From contig REGP01000001.1 of the NCBI GenBank assembly GCA_004134995.1, positions 620,001 through 684,000 of the forward strand: DNA of 64,000 nucleotides, given 5' to 3'. Below the pieces are notes generated by a model. The model searched no databases. It was not told the DNA's origin and worked only from the letters and a program-made list of their open reading frames with translations. The stretch comes from Oxalobacteraceae bacterium CAVE-383. GTDB taxonomy: Bacteria > Pseudomonadota > Gammaproteobacteria > Burkholderiales > Burkholderiaceae_D. Each line of letters opens with the position of its first letter. The stretch's first letter is position 1. Positions 1 to 8,577 of this stretch are shown here, piece after piece. Position numbers and translations under genes: made by a program.

Positions 1-602
1 AGGCGCTGCAGCTCGGGCTGCGAAATCAGCGGCGAATCGAAATATTTCGGATCCGGCCAGACAGTGACCCGGGTGCCGCTTTTCTTGTCGTCGCGGCCGG
101 CCGCGCGCGAGGTCAGCGGCTCCAGCACGTCGCCGTCGGCGAAGACCAGCTTGTGCACGCCGCGGCCCTGGTCGTCCTTGCGCCAGACGTCGATTTCGAG
201 GCGTTTCGACAGCGCATTGGTGACCGATACGCCGACCCCGTGCAGGCCGCCCGAAAAGGCATAGGCGCCGCCCGAACCCTTGTCGAACTTGCCGCCCGCG
301 TGCAGCCGGGTAAAGACGATTTCGACGGTCGGGACGTTTTCCTCGGGATGCATGCCGACCGGAATGCCGCGGCCGTCGTCTTCCACCGCGATGCTGCCGT
401 CGGTATTGAGCGTGACCACGATGTTTTTGGCGTGGCCGCCCAGCGCTTCATCGGAGGCGTTGTCGATGACTTCCTGGATGATATGCAGCGGGTTTTCGGT
501 ACGGGTGTACATGCCCGGGCGCTGCTTGACCGGTTCCAGGCCTTTCAGGACGCGGATCGATGATTCGCTGTAGTCGGACGGGGTAGTTTTCTTGGTTGCC
601 AT
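1..602 (-). CDS. parE: DNA topoisomerase IV subunit B (ParE), N-terminal part
   Basis: This is the ATPase half of the type II topoisomerase that decatenates daughter chromosomes. Only about 200 N-terminal residues lie in the window; the gene continues past the left edge. The translation from 602 begins MATKKTTPSDYSESSIRV and reads on to LKGLEPVKQRPGMYT. It shows the GHKL ATPase motifs: DNASDEAL (Mg-binding Asn), DDGRGIPVG and GGLHGVGVSVTNAL. The 'GLEPVKQRPGMYT...HIIQEVIDN' style matches ParE better than GyrB, which normally has GLDAVRKRPGMYIG. No strong ribosome binding site is visible before the ATG. GyrB is the only realistic alternative. Confidence 0.85.
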   Translation of the reverse strand, partial: MATKKTTPSDYSESSIRVLKGLEPVKQRPGMYTRTENPLHIIQEVIDNASDEALGGHAKNIVVTLNTDGSIAVEDDGRGIPVGMHPEENVPTVEIVFTRLHAGGKFDKGSGGAYAFSGGLHGVGVSVTNALSKRLEIDVWRKDDQGRGVHKLVFADGDVLEPLTSRAAGRDDKKSGTRVTVWPDPKYFDSPLISQPELQR

Positions 603-723
603 GCGGTGAAATGGTTGTTCCGGATGCCGCCCGGCAAGCCGGACGAGGGTGAATTTTCCTGCATTCTAAATGAAACGGCGCCGGGGCATGCTGTTACGGA
701 TGTTTCCGGGTGTAAATCATGGC

Positions 724-1893
724 TCATTTGCTCAATGCCCGCATCGCCTGTTCCAGTCCGTCTATCGTCAGCGCATACATGCGGTTGCCCACCAGTTGCC
801 GGATCAGCTCGATCGAATGGCGGTATTGCCACAGATTGTGCGGTTCCGGATTGAGCCACACATGGTGCGGGAAATTGCCGGTAAAGCGCTGCAGCCAGAC
901 TGCGCCGGCCTCGGCGTTGCTGTATTCCACCGAGGCGCCGGGCTGCAGTATCTCATACGGACTCATGGTGGCGTCGCCGACGAAGATCAATTTGGTGTCG
1001 GCCGGGTAGGTTCTCAAGACCTCCCAGGTCGAAAAGCGCTCGGTCTGCCGGCGCCGGTTGTTTTTCCACAAGTAATCGTAGACGCAATTATGGAAGTAAT
1101 AAAACGCCATGTTCTTGAATTCGCTGCCGGCGGCCGAAAACAGTTCTTCGGTGCGCGCGATATGGTCGTCCATCGATCCGCCCACGTCCAGCAGCATCAA
1201 TACCTTGATATTGTTTTTGCGCTCGGCCTGCATTTTGATGTCGAGATAGCCGGCATTGTTGGCGGTGGCGCGAATGGTGTCGTCGAGCGCCAGTTCCTCT
1301 TCGGCGCCGGTGCGGGCGAATTTGCGCAGCCGGCGCAGCGCGACCTTGATGTTGCGGGTGCCGATTTCGCGGTCGGCGTCGTAATCCTTGAAGGCGCGCG
1401 CGTCCCACACCTTGACCGCATTGCGCTGGCCGCCGCTGCCGCCGATGCGTATGCCTTCCGGATTGGCGCCGCCGTTGCCGAAGGGCGAGGTGCCGCCGGT
1501 GCCTATCCATTTGTTGCCGCCTTCGTGCCGTTCCTTCTGTTCTTCCAGCAATTCCTTCAGGCGCGCCATCAGTTTGTCGTAGCCGAATTTTTCCAGTTGC
1601 GCGCGCTGCTCAGGCGTCAATTCACGCGCCAGGCGCTGCAGCAGCCAGTCGGCAGGAATTTCCATGTTTTCGTCAAATACCGTTTCCACTCCCTTGAAGT
1701 AACGGCCGAAAGCCTGGTCGAATTTGTCGTAGTAGGCCTCGTCCTTGACCAGCGTGGTGCGCGCCAGGAAATAGAAGTTGTCCAGCGACGGCTCGATCAC
1801 ATTTTTCCGCAGCGCTTCCAGCAGCACCAGGAACTCCCGGATCGATACCGGCAGTCTGCCGTCTTTCAGCGCGAAGAAGAAATCGATCAGCAT
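724..1893 (-). CDS. VWA domain protein, CoxE-like
   Basis: A 389-residue protein whose C-terminal half is a von Willebrand factor A-like domain. The metal-site motif is LLDVGGSMDDH, so the usual DxSxS is DxGxS here. A later FVGDATMSPYEI stretch supplies the downstream loop. The N-terminal half (FFFALKDGRLPVSIREFL onward) is typical of CoxE/YeaD2-style partners of MoxR ATPases. The same-strand MoxR gene lies 0.7 kb upstream with a GNAT gene between, so the three probably form one transcript. In this family the ATPase and VWA protein act together as a chaperone or metal-insertase pair; the client here is unknown. Confidence 0.82.
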   Translation of the reverse strand: MLIDFFFALKDGRLPVSIREFLVLLEALRKNVIEPSLDNFYFLARTTLVKDEAYYDKFDQAFGRYFKGVETVFDENMEIPADWLLQRLARELTPEQRAQLEKFGYDKLMARLKELLEEQKERHEGGNKWIGTGGTSPFGNGGANPEGIRIGGSGGQRNAVKVWDARAFKDYDADREIGTRNIKVALRRLRKFARTGAEEELALDDTIRATANNAGYLDIKMQAERKNNIKVLMLLDVGGSMDDHIARTEELFSAAGSEFKNMAFYYFHNCVYDYLWKNNRRRQTERFSTWEVLRTYPADTKLIFVGDATMSPYEILQPGASVEYSNAEAGAVWLQRFTGNFPHHVWLNPEPHNLWQYRHSIELIRQLVGNRMYALTIDGLEQAMRALSK

Positions 1894-1920
1894 GATGGAT
1901 GAGGCAATGGAAGCAGCGCG

Positions 1921-2529
1921 TCAGGCGCCGCCGCGTCCCAATTTATAGTGCAGATGCGAACGCACCGCCGGCCATTCGGGGGCGGTGATCGAAAACACCA
2001 CCGTGTCGCGCAGGGTGCCGTCGGCCATGACGCGGTGCGCGCGCAGCACGCCGTCCTGTTTGGCGCCGAGGCGGGCAATGGCCGCGCGCGATTGATGATT
2101 CATCCAGTGCGTGCGGAATTCGACCGCGATGCATTCCAGGACATCGAAGGCATGCGCCAGCAGCATCATCTTGGATTCGGTGTTGACGCCGCTGCGCTGG
2201 GCGCCGGCGGCGGTCCAGGTGGAGCCGATTTCCAGGCGCCGGTTGACCGCGTCGATGTCCATATACGAGGTCATGCCGCATAGCGCGCCGGTGTCGTTGC
2301 GGCGTACCGCGAAAGGCTGCATGCTGCCTTTTTCCTGCAAGGCCAGGCGGCGCGCGATTTCGCTCTCCATCCGGTCCGGCGAGGGGACCGAGGTATACCA
2401 GAGTTTCCATAACTCGCCATCGGCCACCGCTTCGCGCAGATCGTCCAGATGGCCGGGCGCCAGGGGTTCCAGCGTGACGTGCGCGCCGCGCAGCGTAACA
2501 GGTTTGAGGGGGAGCAGCGGTTCCTGCAT
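1921..2529 (-). CDS. GNAT family N-acetyltransferase (RimJ/RimL type)
   Basis: A 202-residue acetyltransferase of the RimJ/RimL branch, which transfers acetyl from acetyl-CoA to protein N-termini or small amines. Visible traits are the N-terminal TLRGAHVTLEPLAPGHLDDL strand-helix unit, the central GMTSYMDIDAVNRRLEIGSTW strand and the NHQSRAAIARLGAKQDGVLR acetyl-CoA binding helix. AAGGATAGCC precedes the ATG, a good ribosome binding site. It lies between the moxR-like gene and the VWA gene on the same strand with short gaps (59 and 27 nt), which suggests co-transcription. The substrate cannot be deduced. Confidence 0.85.
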   Translation of the reverse strand: MQEPLLPLKPVTLRGAHVTLEPLAPGHLDDLREAVADGELWKLWYTSVPSPDRMESEIARRLALQEKGSMQPFAVRRNDTGALCGMTSYMDIDAVNRRLEIGSTWTAAGAQRSGVNTESKMMLLAHAFDVLECIAVEFRTHWMNHQSRAAIARLGAKQDGVLRAHRVMADGTLRDTVVFSITAPEWPAVRSHLHYKLGRGGA

Positions 2530-2588
2530 TTGGCTATCCTTGAATGTTGTCGAAAGTGCGCTTGCGCTTGTACTGGTGCTGTCCAGGG

Positions 2589-3443
2589 CTAGCGATTCTG
2601 GCGCGCCATCTGCACCAGCCGTTCGAACAGATGGATGTCCTGTTCGTTTTTCAGCAGGGCGCCGTGCAGCGGCGGCACGCGGATTTTATCGTCGCCGTCG
2701 CGCAGGGCGTGCGGCGCGACTTCCTCGGCCAGCAGCAGCTTGAGCCAGTCCAGCAATTCCGATGTCGACGGCTTTTTCTTCAGGCCCGGCACGTCGCGCA
2801 CTTCATAGAAAATCTGCAGCGCCTGCGCCAGCAGATCCTGCTTGAGCGTCGGGAAGTGCACATCGATGATTTCCTGCATGGTGTCTTTTTCCGGAAACTT
2901 GATGTAGTGGAAGAAGCAGCGCCGCAGGAAAGCGTCCGGCAATTCCTTTTCGTTGTTCGAGGTAATGATCACCAGCGGACGATGCAGCGCCTTGACCATC
3001 TCGCGCGTTTCATAGACGTAGAACTCCATGCGGTCGAGTTCGCGCAGCAGATCGTTGGGGAATTCCAGGTCGGCCTTGTCGATTTCGTCGATCAGCAACA
3101 CCACCGGCTGTTCGGCGGTGAAGGCCTGCCACAGCACGCCCTTGACGATGTAGTTGTGGATATCCTTGACGCGCGCGTCGCCCAGTTGCGAATCGCGCAG
3201 GCGCGACACGGCGTCGTATTCATACAATCCTTGCTGCGCCTTGGTGGTCGATTTGATATGCCATTGCAGCAACGGCATGCCGAGCGCCGCGGCGACTTCC
3301 TCGGCCAGCATGGTCTTGCCGGTGCCGGGCTCGCCTTTGATCAGCAGGGGCCGCTGCAGCGTCAGCGCGGCATTCACGGCCAGTTTCAGATCGTCTGTTG
3401 CTACATAACTGCGGGAACCTTCAAAGCGGGACTGTGGTCGCAT
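2589..3443 (-). CDS. MoxR family AAA+ ATPase
   Basis: A 284-residue AAA+ ATPase. It has Walker A GEPGTGKTML at about residues 38-47, Walker B VVLLIDEIDKAD, sensor-1 VIITSNNEKELPD and an arginine-rich DAFLRRCFFHYI segment. The length and the KSTTKAQQGLYEYDAVSRL stretch fit the MoxR group. MoxR ATPases usually work with a VWA partner, and one is encoded two genes downstream (724-1893). The start at 3443 has no strong ribosome binding site but is the only plausible ATG. This is the first gene of the cluster. Confidence 0.88.
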   Translation of the reverse strand: MRPQSRFEGSRSYVATDDLKLAVNAALTLQRPLLIKGEPGTGKTMLAEEVAAALGMPLLQWHIKSTTKAQQGLYEYDAVSRLRDSQLGDARVKDIHNYIVKGVLWQAFTAEQPVVLLIDEIDKADLEFPNDLLRELDRMEFYVYETREMVKALHRPLVIITSNNEKELPDAFLRRCFFHYIKFPEKDTMQEIIDVHFPTLKQDLLAQALQIFYEVRDVPGLKKKPSTSELLDWLKLLLAEEVAPHALRDGDDKIRVPPLHGALLKNEQDIHLFERLVQMARQNR

Positions 3444-3580
3444 GGCGTCTTGTCATCGTCAGGAAAATTAATTAGGAGTCATCTCATCGATGAATAAGGC
3501 TCAGTATAGGGGATAATAGCGGCGCTCCGCTGTGCACGGCATGGCTTGCGAGCGGTCAATCTGAATTTGAAGCAGAAGCA

Positions 3581-5704
3581 ATGAAATTATTTTTCCTCAG
3601 GATGGCGGTATTTTGGCGCCGCCTGCGCGGCCGCTCGCAAGCGCGCCATGACCGCTTTGCGCAGGATGCGCGGCGGGTGCAGGCCTTGATGTCGCGCGCC
3701 GATCCGCAGGCGCCGTGGCATGAGCGCGCCAACTGGATGATCGACGTGGCCGAATGGGTGCGCCACCAGCCCAAGGTAACCCTGCGCGACGAACAGGCCT
3801 GGCTCGGCATCAAGCATGCCCGCCTGGCGTTCCTGCTGACCTGGCTGGACGGCAACAGGGAAGTGCGGCGCACCGTGCAAATGACGCTGCAGCGCACCTT
3901 GCGCGAAGCGTCGGGACCGGAATTGTTTTCCGCCACCGGCCTGCCGTACGAATCGGCCTTTTTCAGCGAACTCACGGAACGCGTTGCCACCGCGCTGCTG
4001 CCGCGCCATTTATCGCCATCCGATCTGCCTGCCTTGTTTACCGCCATGTTCCCGGCATCGTCGGACGCCCAATGGATGCTTGAACTGGATCAGGACATCC
4101 TGGCCCGGCTGTGGAAGCTCGCCGCCGACGACGGCATTGCGCATCTGTACCGGCAGCAGATCGATGAAGCGCTGGTGTATCTCTGCACGGTGATCATCGC
4201 CGAAGGCATCAGTCCGGCATTCCGCCAGCGGCTGGAGCCGAAAATGCCGCTGCAGGCGACGCCGTTCATGGTGCTGCGGCGCGAACTGGAAGCCTATCTG
4301 CGCGGCGCGCCGGACAACGAGGGCACGCTGCGCAGCCTGCGCATGCTGATCGCGGTATGCCAGGCGCAGACCGACCGCATCTACGCCCATCTCGACGAAT
4401 ACGGCGTCTCGGTCAGCCTGGTGTACCGGGTCGAACGCATGCGCGCGCAATTGCTGCGCATGACCTATCTCATCGACCTGCGCATTGCCGGCACGGCCCG
4501 CAGCGGAGGCGGGCGGGTGCAGATGCTGCTGGCCGACCTGATCGACGCGCATCACAACCGCGCCTCGGTGCGGGCGCTGGTGCGGCGCAGTTTCGCGCTG
4601 TTGGCGCGCAAGATGGTGGAGCGCAACGGCGTGCATGGCGAGCACTACATCGCGCGCGACCGCGCCGCCTATCGCGCAATGCTGAAAGCGGCGTATCGCG
4701 GCGGCCTTGTCACCGCCGGCACGGTGCTGCTGAAGACCTTGGCAGGCAGCTTCGGTATGCCGTATTTCTTCCAGGGACTGTTTGCCTCGCTCAACTATAC
4801 GGCCAGTTTTCTGCTGATCAGCGCGATCGGCGGCGTGCTGGCGACCAAGCAGCCGGCGGTGACCGCCCCGGCGCTGGCCGCGCGCATGGGCGAACTCGAT
4901 ACGGTCGAGGGCCTGCACCAGCTGATGGCGGAAATCGCGATGCTGCTGCGTTCCCAGGCCGCCGCCATTTTCGGCAACGTGGCGGCGGTGATTCCGGCCA
5001 TGCTGGGTATTTCCTTTCTGTTTCTCTGGCTGCACGGCGCCGCGCCGCTGAACCCGGCCAAGGCGCAGGCCATGATCGGATCGCTGTCGGCGATCGGCCC
5101 GACGCCGTTGTTTGCGGCCTTGACCGGCGTGCTGTTGTGGCTGGCCAGCCTGGTGGCCGGTTTTGCCGACAACTGGTTCGCCTTGCGCAAACTGCCCGAA
5201 GCCCTGGCGCATCAGCGGCAATTGGTGCGCGTGCTGGGCGCGGTCCGCACGGAGCGGCTGGCGCACTGGCTGGAACATCATATTTCGACCATTGCGGGCA
5301 ACGTGGCGCTGGGTTTGCTGCTTGGCATGACGCCGGCGCTGGCCCATTTTTTCGGGTTGCCGGTCGACGTGCGGCATGTCACGCTGGCGACCGGCAGCCT
5401 GACCGCGGCGGCGGCCGGCCTGGGCTGGCAGGTGCTGGCGACGCCGCCGTTCTGGCTGGCCGTGGCCGGCGTGATCGCCACGGCGCTGCTCAACGTCGGC
5501 GTGGCGTTCGCTTGCGCCCTGGGACTGGCGCTGCGCGCGCGCGAGGTGCCGAGGCGCACCCGCAGGCTGGTGTTTCGCCTGGTGCTGCGGCGCTTCATGC
5601 TGTCGCCGTTCGGTTTCCTGTTTCCGCCCGCGGCGGCCGAGGGTGGCGCCGAAGCCGAAGCCGGGAAGGGGAATGAGCTCGATTCCAATAACGCAGGCAA
5701 ATAA
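3581..5704 (+). CDS. Gcr-type 'site-specific recombinase' family membrane protein
   Basis: A 707-residue protein of the family annotated as 'site-specific recombinase Gcr' (PF10136-like), common in betaproteobacteria. The N-terminal ~380 residues are soluble and helical (VAEWVRHQPKVTLRDEQAWL; KMVERNGVHGEHYIARDRAA). The C-terminal half carries several hydrophobic segments, e.g. near IPAMLGISFLFLWLHG, LFAALTGVLLWLASLVAGF and NVALGLLLGMTPALAHFFG. No tyrosine- or serine-recombinase catalytic motif is visible, so I do not support a recombinase function; it looks like an inner-membrane protein of unknown role. It is read divergently from the MoxR cluster. Confidence 0.8.
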   Translation: MKLFFLRMAVFWRRLRGRSQARHDRFAQDARRVQALMSRADPQAPWHERANWMIDVAEWVRHQPKVTLRDEQAWLGIKHARLAFLLTWLDGNREVRRTVQMTLQRTLREASGPELFSATGLPYESAFFSELTERVATALLPRHLSPSDLPALFTAMFPASSDAQWMLELDQDILARLWKLAADDGIAHLYRQQIDEALVYLCTVIIAEGISPAFRQRLEPKMPLQATPFMVLRRELEAYLRGAPDNEGTLRSLRMLIAVCQAQTDRIYAHLDEYGVSVSLVYRVERMRAQLLRMTYLIDLRIAGTARSGGGRVQMLLADLIDAHHNRASVRALVRRSFALLARKMVERNGVHGEHYIARDRAAYRAMLKAAYRGGLVTAGTVLLKTLAGSFGMPYFFQGLFASLNYTASFLLISAIGGVLATKQPAVTAPALAARMGELDTVEGLHQLMAEIAMLLRSQAAAIFGNVAAVIPAMLGISFLFLWLHGAAPLNPAKAQAMIGSLSAIGPTPLFAALTGVLLWLASLVAGFADNWFALRKLPEALAHQRQLVRVLGAVRTERLAHWLEHHISTIAGNVALGLLLGMTPALAHFFGLPVDVRHVTLATGSLTAAAAGLGWQVLATPPFWLAVAGVIATALLNVGVAFACALGLALRAREVPRRTRRLVFRLVLRRFMLSPFGFLFPPAAAEGGAEAEAGKGNELDSNNAGK

Positions 5705-5830
5705 GGTGGAAAAATAGGTTAAATCCATACTGGCCGCATGGACTGCTTGCGCGTCTTGGGTTAGAATCAAGCACTTTTTTGCCGAGCGGTATGGTATCGG
5801 CAGCTGGTTTTTATTAATTACCTCGCTATC

Positions 5831-6163
5831 ATGAAAAAACTATTAGTGCTTCTCGTGTTCGCCGGCGTCGCCGGTGCGGCGTCCGGTATTGCGGCTGCCG
5901 CCGACATCGTCGGCAACGCCAAGGCCGCGGAAAACAAGGTGTCGATGTGTATCGGTTGCCACGGCATTCCGGGGTACAAGGGGACTTTTCCTGAGGTTTA
6001 TCAGGTGCCTATGCTCGGCGGCCAATCCGCCAAATACATTGAAAATGCACTGAAAGAGTATCAAAAGGGCGATCGCAATCACCCGACGATGCATGGCATC
6101 GCCGCCAGCCTTTCGGATCAGGACATGGCCGATGTTGCCGCCTATTACGCACAGCAAAAATAA
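5831..6163 (+). CDS. Small periplasmic c-type cytochrome (c553-like)
   Basis: A 110-residue monohaem cytochrome c. It has a Sec signal peptide (about residues 1-24, ending GIAAAA|DIVG), a single haem site CIGCH and a downstream methionine ligand candidate in PTMHGIAASLSDQDMADVAAYYA, the usual C-terminal helix of class I cytochromes. It is followed 7 nt later by a second cytochrome gene of similar size, so the two are probably co-expressed and may pass electrons in series or come from an old duplication. Terminal partner oxidase or reductase is not encoded nearby. Confidence 0.88.
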   Translation: MKKLLVLLVFAGVAGAASGIAAAADIVGNAKAAENKVSMCIGCHGIPGYKGTFPEVYQVPMLGGQSAKYIENALKEYQKGDRNHPTMHGIAASLSDQDMADVAAYYAQQK

Positions 6164-6170
6164 CGGACGG

Positions 6171-6533
6171 ATGATGAAAAAAATTATGACTCTGGCTGCC
6201 GTCCTGGGCGCGGCAAGCATTTCCTTCAGCGCATATGCCGCCGGCAATATCGAAGCGGGCAAGGCGGCAGTGCAAAAATATAACTGCGCAACCTGCCACG
6301 GCGCCGATTTCAATTCGCCGATCGACCCGACCTATCCGAAGCTGGCCGGCCAGCATCGCGATTACCTGCAGCATGCGCTGACCGCCTATAAGCGCGGCAA
6401 TGCCGCCGGCGTGATGAACGGCCGCAGCAACCCGATCATGGGCGCCCAAGTGGCGCCGTTGTCGGAACAGGACATCATCAATATCGCCACTTACCTCAGC
6501 AGCCTGCCAGGTTCCCTGGTGCTGGAGAAGTAA
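6171..6533 (+). CDS. Small periplasmic c-type cytochrome (c553-like), second copy
   Basis: The start at 6171 (ATGATGAAA) sits 7 nt after the preceding cytochrome stop and yields a proper signal peptide ending FSAYAA|GNIE; an in-frame upstream ATG at 6093 would lie inside the neighbouring gene. The mature part has haem motif CATCH and the C-terminal LSEQDIINIATYLSSL helix. The length is 120 residues. It is paralogous to the upstream gene in layout (GAD..PIDPTYPKLAGQHRDYLQHAL vs. FPEVYQVPMLGGQSAKYIENAL). A bidirectional terminator follows at 6581. Confidence 0.88.
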   Translation: MMKKIMTLAAVLGAASISFSAYAAGNIEAGKAAVQKYNCATCHGADFNSPIDPTYPKLAGQHRDYLQHALTAYKRGNAAGVMNGRSNPIMGAQVAPLSEQDIINIATYLSSLPGSLVLEK

Positions 6534-6580
6534 GCAAGGCAGGCGAGAGTTCAGACGTTTTGAGTTCGCCATACTGAAAA

Positions 6581-6607
6581 GGCCCGGATGCGTCCGGGCC
6601 TTTTTTA
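6581..6607. terminator. Rho-independent terminator between convergent genes
   Basis: GGCCCGGA and TCCGGGCC form an 8-bp stem around a 4-nt loop (TGCG), followed by TTTTTTATTT on the plus strand and by a shorter TTTT run on the minus strand. It can therefore end both the cytochrome pair and the DUF1841 gene transcribed toward it. Confidence 0.9.
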
Positions 6608-6667
6608 TTTCCGTTCCTGTTTCCGTTGTTGTTTCCGTCCTTATTTCCCCGGCCTTATTTTCCGCCC

Positions 6668-7090
6668 TTATTTTTTCCTCACACAATCGACATAAGCCGC
6701 GCCGTCCGGAGGCGTGCCGTTGCGCTGCGACGACCAGATCATTTCTCCCAGGCATTCCATGATGTCGTGATGCGCCTCGTGCTCCGAGCCGCGCCGCTGC
6801 GCAAGCGCCAGATAGGCGGCGCGGATGCCGGGCGGCTGGTCGATCGAGATCTGCTCCGAAATCGACAGATGCATGGACAGATGCAGGAAGGGATTGCTTT
6901 GCCCCTTTTCGACTGAGTAATCGGTTTCCAGCGCGGCCTCGGCGTCGCGCAGCGCATCGTCGTATTCGGGGTGCTGCATCAGCCAGTCGCGCGCAATCGC
7001 CTCCAGCGGGGTCAGGATTTGATTGGCGCGGTGTTTGGCGAATGTGCCGCAGAAAAAGCGGCGGACGTCGTCTTGTGATGGATTGAACAT
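6668..7090 (-). CDS. DUF1841 family protein
   Basis: A 140-residue cytoplasmic protein with the DUF1841 pattern: N-terminal MFNPSQDDVRRFFCGTFAKH, a central NPFLHLSMHLSISEQ segment and the C-terminal HEAHHDIMECLGEMIWSSQR helix. The conserved histidines (HLSMHL; HEAHHDIME) could bind a metal, but no function is established for the family. It lies 43 nt downstream of nth on the same strand and may share its transcript. Confidence 0.82.
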   Translation of the reverse strand: MFNPSQDDVRRFFCGTFAKHRANQILTPLEAIARDWLMQHPEYDDALRDAEAALETDYSVEKGQSNPFLHLSMHLSISEQISIDQPPGIRAAYLALAQRRGSEHEAHHDIMECLGEMIWSSQRNGTPPDGAAYVDCVRKK

Positions 7091-7133
7091 GATGGCAACG
7101 GCAGTGGATTGGATCTAAACCTGCATTGTACTT

Positions 7134-7784
7134 TCAGACGCCCTTGAGCGGCAGCGGCGTTTTTTCCTTGTAATCGCACAGATCGGCGATCAGGCAATTC
7201 CAGCACTGCGGCTTGCGGGCAATGCAGGTATAGCGGCCGTGCAGGATCAGCCAGTGGTGGATGTCGAGCTGGAACTCGGCCGGCACCACTTTCAGCAATT
7301 TCCGCTCGACGATTTCCACCGTCTTGCCGGGCGCGATGCCGGTGCGGTTGGAAACCCGGAAGATATGCGTATCGACGGCAATGGTGGGATGGCCGAAGGC
7401 GGTGTTCAAAATGACGTTGGCGGTCTTGCGGCCGACCCCAGGCAGCGATTCCAGGCCCTCGCGCGTCTGCGGCACTTCGCCGCCGTGCTCGGCCAGCAGC
7501 AGGCGGCAGGTTTCGATCACGTTCTTGGCCTTGGTGCGATACAGTCCGATGGTCTGGATATACGGAATCAGGCCGTCGACGCCGAGCTTGTAGATCGCCG
7601 CGGGCGTGTTGGCGACCGGATACAGCTTGCGCATGGCCTTGTTGACCGAGACGTCGGTGGCTTGCGCCGACAGCATCACGGCGATCAGCAATTCGAAGGG
7701 GCTGGTGTATTCCAGTTCGGTAGTCGGGTGGGGATTGGCAACACGCAGCCGTTCGAAGATGGCGCGGCGTTTTTCTGCATTCAT
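7134..7784 (-). CDS. nth: Endonuclease III (DNA glycosylase/AP lyase)
   Basis: A 216-residue base-excision repair enzyme that removes oxidised pyrimidines and nicks at the abasic site. It shows the helix-hairpin-helix [14 protein letters not shown], the catalytic Lys in this motif (GRKTA) and Asp in VDTHIFRV, and the 4Fe-4S cluster cysteines in [17 protein letters not shown] (C-x6-C-x2-C-x5-C). The start at 7784 gives [13 protein letters not shown], the expected N-terminus; the frame stays open much further upstream but overlaps rsxB. It overlaps the rsxB stop by four bases (ATGA), so the two are translationally coupled. Confidence 0.95.
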   Translation of the reverse strand: MNAEKRRAIFERLRVANPHPTTELEYTSPFELLIAVMLSAQATDVSVNKAMRKLYPVANTPAAIYKLGVDGLIPYIQTIGLYRTKAKNVIETCRLLLAEHGGEVPQTREGLESLPGVGRKTANVILNTAFGHPTIAVDTHIFRVSNRTGIAPGKTVEIVERKLLKVVPAEFQLDIHHWLILHGRYTCIARKPQCWNCLIADLCDYKEKTPLPLKGV

Positions 7785-8497
7785 GGCTTGGTGTCTTTGT
7801 TTTTCCGGTCCTGGTCTTTTTGCGCGGCTTCCTTTTGCAGGCGGGCGCGTTCGATGGCGGCCTGGATAATCGCTTTCTTGCGCGCCTGCTCGGCTTTTTC
7901 CTCGGGCGTTTGCGTATCTTCGGCTTCCGTTTCGCGCAGTTTGGCGGCGGCCTTGGCGGCCAGCCGTTCGTCGTTTTCCTGTTTCTCGCGCTGCAGGCGC
8001 TGTTGGCGGAAATCGTGCCGTTCGCGCGCGGCGTCGGCCTGCGCTTGCGACCACGCATCCCATCCCGTGCGGCCGGGCGTGACTTCAATCATGGAAATGC
8101 AGTCGACCGGGCACGGCGCCACGCACAGGTCGCAGCCGGTGCACAGATCCGGCACCACCGTATGCATCTGCTTGGCCGCGCCGACGATGGCGTCGACCGG
8201 GCAGGCCTGGATGCACAGCGTGCAGCCGATGCAGATGGCCTCGTCGATATAGGCGACCGCGCGCGGTTTTTCGATGCCGTTGACGGGGTTGAGCGGGATG
8301 ACCGGTTTGCCGAGATAGTTTGCCAGCCGAACGATGCCTTGCTGGCCGCCGGGCGGGCATTGATTGTAATTGGCGCTGCCGTCGGCAATGGCTTCCGCAT
8401 ACGGGCGGCATGCCGGATACCCGCATTTTGTGCATTGGGTTTGCGGCAGCAGATCTTCGATGCGATCGGCGTGCGAGGATGACGGAGGCTTGGACAC
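7781..8497 (-). CDS. rsxB: RsxB/RnfB-like ferredoxin, soluble form
   Basis: A 238-residue iron-sulfur protein. It has an N-terminal 4Fe-4S domain ([16 protein letters not shown]...QCPPGG) and then two ferredoxin motifs, [16 protein letters not shown] and [16 protein letters not shown]. Classical RnfB begins with a membrane anchor; this one starts directly at the CxxC domain and ends in a ~90-residue charged, probably helical tail rich in Glu, Arg, Lys and Ala. It begins with GTG at 8497. No other rnf/rsx subunit is in the window, so it probably acts as a lone soluble electron carrier. Its coupling to nth, itself an Fe-S enzyme, is a common arrangement. Confidence 0.87.
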   Translation of the reverse strand: MSKPPSSSHADRIEDLLPQTQCTKCGYPACRPYAEAIADGSANYNQCPPGGQQGIVRLANYLGKPVIPLNPVNGIEKPRAVAYIDEAICIGCTLCIQACPVDAIVGAAKQMHTVVPDLCTGCDLCVAPCPVDCISMIEVTPGRTGWDAWSQAQADAARERHDFRQQRLQREKQENDERLAAKAAAKLRETEAEDTQTPEEKAEQARKKAIIQAAIERARLQKEAAQKDQDRKNKDTKP

Positions 8498-8577
8498 GAG
8501 ACAGTCTGGCTACGGAAAGCCGTATTATAAACGCGGCAGCCTTTGAGGCTGCCGGTTTCGGGTATTGCGGAGATTGC

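Noticed and set aside
4357-5676. Long second-frame ORF inside the Gcr-family gene
   Set aside because: Its composition (Ala/Gly/Arg-rich, low complexity) is typical of a shadow frame in GC-rich DNA, and the real gene in the other frame has clear family character.
4010-5770. 586-codon open frame on the minus strand opposite the Gcr-family gene
   Set aside because: It is Gln/His/Arg-rich with no recognisable domain, the usual antisense product of GC-rich coding DNA.
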